Below, piece by piece: positions 8,709-17,684 of a DNA stretch of 58,137 bases; the stretch's first letter is position 1; each line of letters begins with the position of its first letter. The notes beneath the pieces are model-generated. The model was not told where the DNA came from. It was given only the letters and a program-made list of their open reading frames with translations, and did not search any database. Both the position numbers and the translations under genes were made by a program. The DNA comes from Acidobacteriota bacterium (GTDB lineage Bacteria; Acidobacteriota; Terriglobia; 2-12-FULL-54-10): contig SHUM01000018.1 of NCBI GenBank assembly GCA_009691245.1, forward strand, positions 1 to 58,137, written 5' to 3'.

Positions 8709-11158
8709 AATTCTCGTGTCCTCCTCATCTGAAACGGCGTGCTATTCACAATGCCTAAAATCAGCGACGACCAGCGGTAGTCCTGCGCTGCGGCGTCGCG
8801 CAAAATCCTGCGGATGGCCGGGCCGTCATAATACTCAACGCCGCGGCCCAGACCATAGATCATCAATTTTTCAACAATAGTTTGCGCCACCTGCTCACGG
8901 CGCGCGCCCAGGATGCGGCGCAGATCAGCCGGACCGGCAAACTTGGTTCCATCAGGCAGTACGCCCGCCGGATCAATCGGCGTGCCCGCGTCGCCGCCTT
9001 CCTTGGTGCGCCATGTGCCAATGCCGTCAAAGTTGTCGAGCGCCAGTCCAATGGGGTCCATGCGCGCATGGCAACTGGCGCAGACGGGATTGGTGCGATG
9101 CTGCTCCATCCGCTGTCGCATCGTCAGCACGCGACCCCCACGTCCAGTTTCTTCCTTCAGCGACGGGACATCAGGCGGTGGCGGGGGTGGCGGCGTGCCC
9201 AGGATATTCTCGAGAACCCACTTGCCGCGCAGCGTCGGCGAAGTTCGATTCGCATACGAAGTAACGGTCAGGATGCTGGCCTGTCCCAGTAACCCTCGGC
9301 GGTTTTCATCGGCCAACTGTACGCGCCGGAAATGGTTTCCGTAGACGTTCGGTATTTCGTAGAACTCCGCGAGCCGCTCATTGAGATACGTGTAATCGGC
9401 GTTGAGCAGGTCGAGCACGCTGCGGTCCTCGCGCGCGATGCTGGAGATAAACTGCGTGGTCTCCTCCAGAAACGCCTGGCGCAACCCATCATCGAAATCA
9501 GGGAACTGGCGCTCATCGGGCTTCACGTGCAGGATATTGCGCAGAAAAAGCCACTGGCTCGTGAAGTTATCCGCCAGCGATTGCGCGCGGGTGTCAGCCA
9601 GCATCCGCCGTACCTGCTTTTCCAGTTCCGCGGGAGTGTGCAGTTGCCCGCGCTCCGCAGCCTCCAGCAACTGCTCATCCGGAACGCTGGACCACAGGAA
9701 AAAAGACAAGCGCGAGGCCAGCTCCAGATCGCTGATCCGGGACGAGCTTCCAGCCGCTGCGCCCTGCGCATCGCGCTCCATGCGGAACAGAAACTCCGTG
9801 CTCACCAGAATCCCGCGCAGAGCCATCTCCACCGCAGATTCAAAATCGCCCTGCTGGCGCGCGGAGGCAAACAATTCGGTCAGCGGATCAATATCCGCCG
9901 CTGCCACGGGTCGCCGGAACGCCAGCCTCGCCAGTTTGGAAATGATTATTCTGGCGCACGCCTGCTCATCCGTGGGCGATGCCGATGCGGCGGGCCGGCA
10001 AGAAAAGATGCGGGCGCGGCTCGGAGTTTCTCCCAGACCCTTGGCCTGCATCGGGCCGTGGATGCCCACAGCGGCTACCATGGGTAACCCGCCCTTATAG
10101 TCGCCTTTGTCCACGAACAACTGGCGCTCGGGCATGAGTACGGTTTCCGGCTCGACGGTCTCATCCAGAAACGCGACTTGCAGCAGATGCGGGCCAGCCG
10201 TCGCGTGCATTGCGGCTTCCAGCTTCAGGTCCGCGTCAAACTCGTACTTCTCCTGCGCCTCGTCGCCTTTGTAATCCTTGTTGACAAAGGAATAGAGCGG
10301 CCCTGAGAGACCGTGATTCTCGCCACCGATGGTCAGCAGCTTGATGCGCCGACCGTCGAGGCGGACGTCCAGTTGATGCGGCTCCGTAATCCCACGAATA
10401 TAGTTGTCCGAATTGCGGTGCAGGCGCACATGCACGCTGTACTCGCCATCGGCGGGGAAGTTGTGGCGAATGGCCATACCGCCGCGCGAGCCGAAAGGCA
10501 GGTCTTCGCTCATGCGGCCGTCCTGCATGACCTCCTCAGGGATGGAATATTCCGCCGTCACCGGTCTCACATCATGGTCGCCCACGGCAGCGCGGCTGAT
10601 CTTCTCCGCCGCGGCAATGTACTTCTCCGTCAGCAAAGGTGAGATGGAAAGCACTTCTGCGATGTTGTCAAAACCATAGCTGACATCGTCGGCGGGTAAC
10701 AGTTCCGAGGAATCGATATCCACCGCCAGAATGTCCCGCACCGCGTTCGAATACTCCGCGCGGTTGAGCCGATGGATGGCCTTGCGCCCCGGGTTCGGCT
10801 GCGCGGCGGATGCACGATCCAGCTCCGTTTCAAGATAACCGGCGAGCGCTGAGGATGCAGCAGCATCCGGACGCGGCGCGCCAGCGGGCGGCATCGCGCC
10901 GGAGCGCAGCTTTCGTATTACCTTCTCCCAGACCGGTGCATCATGGCTCACCTGATCGAGATCAAGCTGCTCCAGCGACAGGTCCGCGGTGCGCAGCCGC
11001 TCGTTGTGGCAGGTGACGCAATACCTGCCAAGCAGCGTTTGATTAGCCGACGAGGCGGCGGGCGACTCTTTAGCCGTTGTGGAAGCAGTCTGCGCAGCGG
11101 CGCTCAATGCGACCGCAAAGCAAATGGCGGTTCCCACTTTTGTCAATAACTTCGGCAT
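8705..11158 (-). CDS. Multidomain cytochrome c with DUF1587/DUF1595/DUF1592/DUF1588/DUF1585
   Basis: 817 aa, exported by an N-terminal signal peptide. In order it shows a cytochrome c heme site CVTCH near residue 48, a DUF1587 region (HRLNRAEYSNAVRDIL) near 130-190, a jelly-roll-like insert at about 235-330, DUF1595 (LARLAFRRP) near 405, DUF1592 (DLELASRLSFFLWS) near 480, DUF1588 with a second CASCH motif near 710, and C-terminal DUF1585. This domain string is common in Planctomycetota and Acidobacteriota; a periplasmic redox role is inferred from the hemes, substrate unknown. ATG 11158 is preferred because AGAGGA precedes it; an in-frame TTG at 11173 is weaker. The stop overlaps the DUF1552 start by four bases. 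Confidence 0.88.
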   Translation of the reverse strand: MPKLLTKVGTAICFAVALSAAAQTASTTAKESPAASSANQTLLGRYCVTCHNERLRTADLSLEQLDLDQVSHDAPVWEKVIRKLRSGAMPPAGAPRPDAAASSALAGYLETELDRASAAQPNPGRKAIHRLNRAEYSNAVRDILAVDIDSSELLPADDVSYGFDNIAEVLSISPLLTEKYIAAAEKISRAAVGDHDVRPVTAEYSIPEEVMQDGRMSEDLPFGSRGGMAIRHNFPADGEYSVHVRLHRNSDNYIRGITEPHQLDVRLDGRRIKLLTIGGENHGLSGPLYSFVNKDYKGDEAQEKYEFDADLKLEAAMHATAGPHLLQVAFLDETVEPETVLMPERQLFVDKGDYKGGLPMVAAVGIHGPMQAKGLGETPSRARIFSCRPAASASPTDEQACARIIISKLARLAFRRPVAAADIDPLTELFASARQQGDFESAVEMALRGILVSTEFLFRMERDAQGAAAGSSSRISDLELASRLSFFLWSSVPDEQLLEAAERGQLHTPAELEKQVRRMLADTRAQSLADNFTSQWLFLRNILHVKPDERQFPDFDDGLRQAFLEETTQFISSIAREDRSVLDLLNADYTYLNERLAEFYEIPNVYGNHFRRVQLADENRRGLLGQASILTVTSYANRTSPTLRGKWVLENILGTPPPPPPPDVPSLKEETGRGGRVLTMRQRMEQHRTNPVCASCHARMDPIGLALDNFDGIGTWRTKEGGDAGTPIDPAGVLPDGTKFAGPADLRRILGARREQVAQTIVEKLMIYGLGRGVEYYDGPAIRRILRDAAAQDYRWSSLILGIVNSTPFQMRRTREL

Positions 11159-11210
11159 GGTTCCTCTAACCAATTTTTAGAATTGCCGTAAAGCACGTGC
11201 GCTTGGGTAG

Positions 11211-11237
11211 CCACGGTCAGTGTTTTTCTGGCCGTGG
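11211..11237. other. Hairpin between the two duplicated modules
   Basis: CCACGGTCAG and CTGGCCGTGG flank a 7-nt T-rich loop, giving a 10-bp stem with one G-T pair. It lies in the 142-nt gap between the first receptor gene (ending 11301) and the second cytochrome gene (starting 11158). There is no U-run after the stem on the minus strand, so it is not a standard intrinsic terminator; it may still attenuate or stabilise mRNA. Confidence 0.4.
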
Positions 11238-11300
11238 GAATCCCCATTGAAACCACAAGCCCACGGCGAGAAAAACGCTCACCTGGCTACCAGTGCCTCG

Positions 11301-14300
11301 CTAAAAAATGTACTTCAAACCCAACTGCATCTGCCGCGACGAAGTCCGTGTGTTGGTGATGGAACCTGAGCCGGGCGCAATAGCCGCCGCCGCATTCGAG
11401 AAGATGCGGAATTCGGGTTGCGAGAAGTTGGCGTGGTTGAACATATTGAACATCTCCCAGCGGAACTCCAGCTTCTGTCCTTCACGCACCTGGAAGCCCT
11501 TGCGCACGGCCAAGTCCACCGTTACCACGCCAGGCCCTTGCAGCGTGTTGCGGCCCAGGTTGCCGAGGGTGCCTGGCTTCTGCAGTTCAAATGCTTTCAA
11601 GTCGAACCATTGATCCGCCGTGGGATTTTCCAGAATGGGATTGTTCGACGCGCCGGACGCGACGTTGGGCCGCTCCTGATTGCCGAAGATGATGGTGCTG
11701 TTGCCGGCGCGGTCAAAACGGTTGACCACCGAGAAAGGTTCACCGCCTGAATAATTGAATAGTGAACTCAGGCTCCATCCGCCGAGCACCTGACCGGCAA
11801 TGCCGTTCAGGCCGAAGTTGGGAAGGTTGTATGTCCCGTTGACCACCATGTAGTGGCGAATGTCGAAGGCGGCCCGGCTGTAATCGCGGCCACGATCATC
11901 CGGGTCCATCGAGAAGCTGGTGACGTTCTGGAAGTCCGAGCTGCCGGCGATGCCGGAGATCTCATCCATGGTGCGGGAAAGCTGGTAGGTGCCCTCGATG
12001 CTCAGTCCGCCGCGCATACGCTGCTGCATGGAGAACTGCAGCGAATTGTAGTTGGCGTTGGTGTCGAACTCGCGTTGCAGGATGCTCGAGAAGTTTGGAT
12101 TGCGGCGCGGTGCGGCAACGCCATTGAAGCAGTCCGACGCCGGCACGGCGACGCCCGCCACCGTGCTCCCCGCCACGGAGTAGCACTTTTGTCCATTGAT
12201 AAACTGCGTGGGGTTTGCCGTGTTCCACTGCACGTTGCGCGAGTTGTTGCGGCTCTGCGAACCGAGATAACCAATCATGAAGGACGAACTCGAGCTCAAC
12301 TGCCGCTGCATGGTGAGGTTGTATTGCATAGTGTAGGGCTGATGCGGACGGTAATTCATCATTTCCATGGACTGATTGGGATCGAACATCGGGGAATCAG
12401 TGAGCGGGAACTGCACAATCGCGTCAGGGAAGCGAATCGTCCCGTTGGCCGGACGCTGCACGAAGAAACGCTGCGTGTAGGGCAACATGCGCTGGCTGGA
12501 GTCGCGCCAGTAGAGCGCCAGCAACTGGTCGGGATAGACGCCGAAGCCGCCGCGCACTGAGGTCTTCCCGTCGCCGGTCAAGTCGTAGGCAAAGCCGAGG
12601 CGCGGTACGATATTCTTCTTCGACGGATTCAGGAACCAGGGATCGCCGACCGTAACCGTCGGATCGAGCTGGTTGCGCAGTTGCGATACGCGCCCGTTGG
12701 CTTCGCTCACGCCGGTAACAAATTCATAGCGCACGCCAAGATTCAGCGACAGCCGCGGCGTGGGGCGGTAGTCGTCCTGAAAGTAAAACCCGAACAACGA
12801 CTGGCGCATTCCGCGCGTGCCCTCGGTAACGTGGCCTGCTTCGAATCGCGCAGCGTTGGCGGTGAGCACCTCTTCGAGCGAATTGAAGATATATTCGCCG
12901 CGCAGACGGCCGACGTTGATGCTGTTGTAGCGCAGCCGCTTGGCGATGCCGCCGAACTTGATGGCGTGCGCGCCTTTGGCCATGGCCACGTCATTGATGA
13001 CCTCGAACAGATTCTGGCGCCAATACTGCGGGCCGGAACTATTGGTCGAGATGGAAGCGATGACCCCGGGAGTAAAGTGGCCAAAGCCGCGGCCGGGCAC
13101 AAACTCCAGCCGCTCCATCCCCTCGGCGGTCGAGTCGGTGGCCTCGGAGGCGTCGCGCAGAAAGGTGATGCGGAAATCGTTGACCAGTGTGGATGAGACG
13201 ATCTGCTTGTGGTTCAGCACATAATTCTGAATGCGCGACTTGTTGAACATCTGAATCAAGCCCAGGCTGGAGGGCGCGATCACGCTGGCGTTGTCGTAAA
13301 ACATGCGGAACATGAGCGTCTGATTGTCAGTAAGCTGATGGTCGATGCGCGCCACGACATCATCCTGGTCGGTGTTCTGCGAGCCGGCCCAGAAGTATCT
13401 TCCGATGCCGCCACCCAAATCATCTCCATTGGGAAGCGGATAGAGCGCCAGGTAAGGCTTGATGGACTCGGCGACGGTTACGGTGCGTGTGCCAAGATTT
13501 CCCAGACGCGCCGCAGCGGTTGGGACATTATCCACCGTGGTGGTTCCGCGGCGAGCCCGTACTCCTTCGTAATTGGCGAAGAAGAAAGTCTTGTTGTGAA
13601 TCATCGGACCGCCTACCGCCGAGCCGAACTGCGAGCGCTTGAACTCCGGCTCGCCCTTGGGATTGGAAGCGGTTTTGCGGTCGAAGAAATCGCGCGCGTC
13701 CAGATTGTCATTGCGCAAAAAGCCGTAGACCGTGCCATGCAGATTGTTGGTGCCGGACTTGGTAACCGCGCTGACCACGCCGCCGGAGTTGCGGCCAAAC
13801 TCGGCGCTGAAGCCGCTGGTGGAGACGCGGAACTCCTGAATGGAATCGACGCCCAGCATGAAGCCGGAAGCGCCGGCCGGGTTGGTATTGTTGCGCGACA
13901 TCATGTCGGCGCCATCCAGCAGGAAACTCATCTGATGCGGCCGCGCGCCGCCCAGCGACATCTTCTCGCCCGTGCCGGAGAGGGTGGCCTTGTTGCCCGC
14001 GCGCGTGCGCACCACGCCCGGTTCGAGTTGAACCAGATCGGCGAAGCTGCGACCATTCAGAGGCAACTCGCGGATGACGCGCTCTTCCACCACGCCGGCC
14101 ACGGTTCCCGATTGCGTCTCCACCAGCGGAGCTTCGCTGGTTACCGTAACCTGTTCAGTTACGCTTCCCACCGTCATGGTAAGGTCGAGGGCGAGTTGCG
14201 CGCCCACCGTCAGCACGATTCCATGGCGAATCGTGGTCTTGAATCCTGTCAGCGAAACTTCCAGATCATGCGGGGCGGGCGGCAGGTTAGCGAATAGGTA

Positions 14301-14501
14301 GCGGCCGCGCGAATCCGTGGTGGCCGTGCGCGTCTGTCCAGTCTCGGAATTTTTAGCGGTCACCGTCGCGCCGGGAAGCACCGCCTGCGTCTCATCCCGT
14401 ACCGTGCCTTCCAGACGGGCATCGGAGATCTGCGCGCGCAGACTTCCGCTGGCCAGCAAGATCAATATCACCAGCCGGAAACCTCTGGATAGTGCAAGCA
14501 T
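11301..14501 (-). CDS. TonB-dependent receptor with carboxypeptidase-regulatory-like N-terminal domain (Oar-like)
   Basis: 1066-aa outer-membrane receptor with signal peptide (residues 1-23), carboxypeptidase-regulatory-like domain at about 25-105 (LEGTVRDETQAVLPGATV), plug domain at about 115-225 and a beta-barrel ending LKYIF. It has the same architecture as the receptor at 2225-5452 and occupies the same last position in the promoter-proximal copy of the four-gene module, 119 nt after the ankyrin gene. The two receptors are clearly homologous but diverged, so the duplication is old and each copy may take a different ligand. The stop codon is TAG directly after the terminal Phe, showing that TAG is a normal stop in this genome. 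Confidence 0.9.
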   Translation of the reverse strand: MLALSRGFRLVILILLASGSLRAQISDARLEGTVRDETQAVLPGATVTAKNSETGQTRTATTDSRGRYLFANLPPAPHDLEVSLTGFKTTIRHGIVLTVGAQLALDLTMTVGSVTEQVTVTSEAPLVETQSGTVAGVVEERVIRELPLNGRSFADLVQLEPGVVRTRAGNKATLSGTGEKMSLGGARPHQMSFLLDGADMMSRNNTNPAGASGFMLGVDSIQEFRVSTSGFSAEFGRNSGGVVSAVTKSGTNNLHGTVYGFLRNDNLDARDFFDRKTASNPKGEPEFKRSQFGSAVGGPMIHNKTFFFANYEGVRARRGTTTVDNVPTAAARLGNLGTRTVTVAESIKPYLALYPLPNGDDLGGGIGRYFWAGSQNTDQDDVVARIDHQLTDNQTLMFRMFYDNASVIAPSSLGLIQMFNKSRIQNYVLNHKQIVSSTLVNDFRITFLRDASEATDSTAEGMERLEFVPGRGFGHFTPGVIASISTNSSGPQYWRQNLFEVINDVAMAKGAHAIKFGGIAKRLRYNSINVGRLRGEYIFNSLEEVLTANAARFEAGHVTEGTRGMRQSLFGFYFQDDYRPTPRLSLNLGVRYEFVTGVSEANGRVSQLRNQLDPTVTVGDPWFLNPSKKNIVPRLGFAYDLTGDGKTSVRGGFGVYPDQLLALYWRDSSQRMLPYTQRFFVQRPANGTIRFPDAIVQFPLTDSPMFDPNQSMEMMNYRPHQPYTMQYNLTMQRQLSSSSSFMIGYLGSQSRNNSRNVQWNTANPTQFINGQKCYSVAGSTVAGVAVPASDCFNGVAAPRRNPNFSSILQREFDTNANYNSLQFSMQQRMRGGLSIEGTYQLSRTMDEISGIAGSSDFQNVTSFSMDPDDRGRDYSRAAFDIRHYMVVNGTYNLPNFGLNGIAGQVLGGWSLSSLFNYSGGEPFSVVNRFDRAGNSTIIFGNQERPNVASGASNNPILENPTADQWFDLKAFELQKPGTLGNLGRNTLQGPGVVTVDLAVRKGFQVREGQKLEFRWEMFNMFNHANFSQPEFRIFSNAAAAIAPGSGSITNTRTSSRQMQLGLKYIF

Positions 14502-14560
14502 TCTTCCTCCACCCGATTTGACCGTCTGTGCAAACTCTTCAAAGCGCTGTCATCCCGCCC

Positions 14561-14600
14561 GGCGCTGTCATCCTGAGCGCAGCGAAGGACCTGCTGTTCT
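14561..14600. repeat. Intergenic repeat, single arm of the GTCATCCTGAGCGCAGCGAAG family
   Basis: Carries TGTCATCCTGAGCGCAGCG followed by AAGGACCTGCTGTTC, matching one arm of the inverted repeats at 38658-38746, 44135-44232 and 46281-46366. A shorter GCTGTCATCCCG unit lies just before it. Only one arm is recognisable here, between the ankyrin gene end and the receptor start. Confidence 0.6.
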
Positions 14601-14620
14601 CCGGGGAAAAACACGTCCCA

Positions 14621-16315
14621 TTACTGACTCTTCTTGCTGTCCCGCTCGGTGAAATACTCGATACCGTAGCGGCCTTCCACACATCGGCCGACTGGCCCGC
14701 CAGACAAAGTTTCACTCGCCCCGAACTTCTTCAGCAAATCCGTGGTGCTCTTGCGTTCGCGGGGAATCTGGATCAACCCGCGCGAATTGGTTCCGTTGGC
14801 CAGCGTCAGAGGCGTCTGTCCACAGCCATTCTGGACATCCAGCCGCGCGCCTTTTTCAATCAGGTACTGGACAATGTTGTCAGCGCCGATATAGGTGGCG
14901 GCGTGCAGCGCGGTCCAGCCGGTCTCGTTTACCTGATTCACGTCCGCGCCCATCTCGAGCAAAGTCTTCACCGCCTCGAAAGCGCGTTGCGCTTCCGGCC
15001 CGCGGCGGTCGCGGCTGCGACCCAGTCCCGCGGCGGCCAGCAGCGCCGTGGCGCTGCCCTCAAATTGAGCATCATCGGAGTTCTTGCCCACCGGGCTTTC
15101 ACCCTCGTTCACTTTGGTCCCGAGCCGGGTATCCGCCTTTGACTCCGCCAGCAGGCGCATGGAGGGAACATCGCCGGAGGCCGCCGCCAGCAGAAATGGG
15201 GTTGCGCCTTCCACGCTCACGTAGGCGCGACCGCCTTTGCGCAGACGCGCCGGAGGCAATCCCATGCGGGCATTGGCGTCCGCTCCCCTGGCCAGCAGGG
15301 CCTTTACCAGTCGCGGCATGTTGGCGCCATCGAGCGGGCCGGCTTCCTCTTTCTTGGTGGTGGACTGCTGCTCCTGCTGCACGAGCTGCGAGAAAAATCC
15401 CGCGCCCTTGCTCTCCATCAGCGACTTGATGCCGTCGCGCAACGCATAGTGAAGCGCCGTGATGTCGCTGCCGTCGCCGGCTTTCGAGTTGGGGTCGGCG
15501 CCGCTTTCGAGCAGAAACAGCGCCACGTCCTCGTGTCCGTTGGCGGTGGCCAGCAGCATGGTATTGCCGTCCTCCATGGTCGAGTGATTGACGTCCGCAC
15601 CGCGCGCGACTAGCAATTTCGCGCTCTCCAGATCGCCCACCGATGCCGCGAACATCAGCGGCGTGAATCCTCCGCGCGAGCTGATTTCGAGCGTTCCGTA
15701 ATAGGTCTTGTAAATCTTGGGTGTGAAGCCATCGAGCATCTTCGACTGAGCATTGACGTCCGCGCCTTTTCCCATGAGCAGACGGGCGACAGTGGGGTGG
15801 CCTTCGGCGATGGCCCACATTAAAGCCGTCTGCCCCCGGCGCGTGTCTTTGGCATTCACGTCCGCGTTACCATTTAGCAGCGCGGCTACTCCGTCGATCA
15901 GCCCGATGCGCGCGCAGGTCATCAGCGGAGTCTCGCCGGTCCACGTCGCCTGATTGGCGTCGGCGCCGGCACCGGCCAGCTTGAGGACCATGCCCGCGTT
16001 TTGATTCATGCAGGCGATGTACAGCGGCGCGATCCCGTAATCATTGGCTGCATTCAAATCCGCGCCCGCGCCGATCAGCACCTCCACCATCTCCAGATCA
16101 TCGCGATGCACGGCCCACGCCAGTGCCGTGGCGCCATCCGGCTGACGTTCATTCGGGCTGGCTCCCGCTGCCAGCGCGGCGCGCACCTGTTCGCGCGTTC
16201 CTGTGCGCGCGGATTCCAGGAGCCCCAAATCAACGGAGGAAGCCGCCCTCGCGGATATCGAAAGCAAAACCGTCAAAGCAGCCAGCCCCGCCGCGACCGA
16301 TAACTTTTCTTTCAT
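14621..16315 (-). CDS. Exported ankyrin-repeat protein
   Basis: 564 aa. The signal peptide (start MKEKLSVAAGLAALTVLL) is followed by ankyrin repeats through to about residue 530 (units such as GATALAWAVHRDDLEMVEVL and GADVNAQS). The region near 300-325 is Gln/Lys-rich and breaks the repeat array. ATG 16315 is chosen because AGAGGG sits about 8 nt upstream, whereas the ATG at 16321 is too close to it. The gene follows the DUF1552 gene by 34 nt and is the counterpart of 5666-7339 in the other module copy. Periplasmic scaffold role is inferred from the fold. Confidence 0.85.
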   Translation of the reverse strand: MKEKLSVAAGLAALTVLLSISARAASSVDLGLLESARTGTREQVRAALAAGASPNERQPDGATALAWAVHRDDLEMVEVLIGAGADLNAANDYGIAPLYIACMNQNAGMVLKLAGAGADANQATWTGETPLMTCARIGLIDGVAALLNGNADVNAKDTRRGQTALMWAIAEGHPTVARLLMGKGADVNAQSKMLDGFTPKIYKTYYGTLEISSRGGFTPLMFAASVGDLESAKLLVARGADVNHSTMEDGNTMLLATANGHEDVALFLLESGADPNSKAGDGSDITALHYALRDGIKSLMESKGAGFFSQLVQQEQQSTTKKEEAGPLDGANMPRLVKALLARGADANARMGLPPARLRKGGRAYVSVEGATPFLLAAASGDVPSMRLLAESKADTRLGTKVNEGESPVGKNSDDAQFEGSATALLAAAGLGRSRDRRGPEAQRAFEAVKTLLEMGADVNQVNETGWTALHAATYIGADNIVQYLIEKGARLDVQNGCGQTPLTLANGTNSRGLIQIPRERKSTTDLLKKFGASETLSGGPVGRCVEGRYGIEYFTERDSKKSQ

Positions 16316-16349
16316 CGTCATTCCCTCTGATCCCTATCGAAATTGCAGG

Positions 16350-17684
16350 TTAGGACAAATCCACCGTGCCTTTGCTATCGCCCAGCGTGTCAATGGGCGT
16401 GCCCACCACATTGAGCAAGGTGCGATGCAGATTGGCAAACGGAGTATTCTTGGCAACCGAGATGTGTCTGCCGTGATTCTTCAGCTTGCCGGATCCGCCG
16501 CCCACCACCAGCGTGGGCAAGGCCTGCTGCGTATGCAGATCGCCATCGCCCATGCCGCTGCCGTAGACAATCACGGAATGATCGAGCAGGGAGCCATCGC
16601 CATCCGGCGTCGAGCGCAGCCGCTCCAGCCCATAGGCAAACAGGCCCGCCTGGTGCGCGTTGATCTGGGCAGTCAGCTCCATGCGCTCCTGCAAGCCCCG
16701 GTTGTGGGAAAGCGAGTGGTGCGACTCATTGATGCCAATCTGCGGATAGGTCAGGTCGCTCTTCTCACGCGCCAGCATGAAGGTTACGACGCGCGTCAAG
16801 TCGGTCTGCCAGGCCAGCGCCCATAGATCGAACATTAGCTTTGCGTGATCATCGTAGGCCGGAATGCCGACGGGGCGATCCATGCGCGGCATCTCCTTCA
16901 CGGTCGATTGCTCCGCCATCTGAATGCGGCGCTCGATGTCGCGGATGGCATCGAGATACTGCGTGAGCTTCAACTGATCGTTGGGGCCAAGATCGCCCAG
17001 CAAACGGTTCACATCGCGTGAAACGGAATCGAGCAGGCTGCGATTCTCCTGAATGCGCGCCAGTGCGCTGGCCGGGTCCGTGGTGTCGCCGTCGCCGAAT
17101 AGCCGCTCGAAGACCGCGCGCGGCTGATGCTCCACCGGCAGGGGCGTGGTGGGAGTTTTCCAGGCAATAGTGTTGACATACGCGGCGGCATAGCCGGAGA
17201 TCGCGCCCACCAGCTCGGCGGCGTTCTCAATCCCCAGCTCGAGCGAAGCCAGTTGCGTCTGCTTGCCGAACTCGCGCGCCGCCACCTGATCCACGGAGAT
17301 GCCGGTCTGCACGTCATGGTCGGACTTCTTGGGATCGACGCCGGTCAGCCACATGGCCGTGGCTCGCGGATGTCCGCCGCCCATGCCTTCAATGATGGGG
17401 CCACCATCGAGGCCGCTGACCACCGTGAACTGGTCCTTGAAGGCTGCGAGCTTCTTGAGGACTGACGGCATCTCGGTAATGGCCCCGACTTTGGACGGCG
17501 TCCACTGGTCCATCATGATCCCGTTCGGGACATAAACGTAGGCCAGCCGCGTTACCGGTTTGCCCGCCGTGTCCAGCGTCCCGGCAAAGGCAGGCACCAT
17601 CGCGTCCATCACCGGCAGCGCCAATGTGGCGCCCAGCCCGCGCAGGAATGTTCTCCTCGGAATGGCTTTCTTGAAAATCATCAT
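16350..17684 (-). CDS. Tat-exported DUF1552 protein
   Basis: 444 aa with a twin-arginine signal (IPRRTFLRGLGATLALPV) and the DUF1552 landmarks VPNGIMMDQWTP, SHHSLSHNRG, LLDHSVIVYGSG and LPTLVVGGGSG. It is a paralogue of 7365-8708. Its start overlaps the stop of the cytochrome gene by four bases exactly as in the other copy, so the coupling was present before the duplication or is selected. Activity unknown; the alkaline-phosphatase-like superfamily resemblance is family knowledge, not evidence of an activity. Confidence 0.88.
   Translation of the reverse strand: MMIFKKAIPRRTFLRGLGATLALPVMDAMVPAFAGTLDTAGKPVTRLAYVYVPNGIMMDQWTPSKVGAITEMPSVLKKLAAFKDQFTVVSGLDGGPIIEGMGGGHPRATAMWLTGVDPKKSDHDVQTGISVDQVAAREFGKQTQLASLELGIENAAELVGAISGYAAAYVNTIAWKTPTTPLPVEHQPRAVFERLFGDGDTTDPASALARIQENRSLLDSVSRDVNRLLGDLGPNDQLKLTQYLDAIRDIERRIQMAEQSTVKEMPRMDRPVGIPAYDDHAKLMFDLWALAWQTDLTRVVTFMLAREKSDLTYPQIGINESHHSLSHNRGLQERMELTAQINAHQAGLFAYGLERLRSTPDGDGSLLDHSVIVYGSGMGDGDLHTQQALPTLVVGGGSGKLKNHGRHISVAKNTPFANLHRTLLNVVGTPIDTLGDSKGTVDLS

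Noticed and set aside
7662-8732. 356-aa plus-strand ORF
   Set aside because: It is antisense to the clear DUF1552 gene and has no recognisable domain; GC-rich shadow ORF.
13209-14297. 362-aa plus-strand ORF
   Set aside because: Antisense shadow of the TonB-dependent receptor gene.
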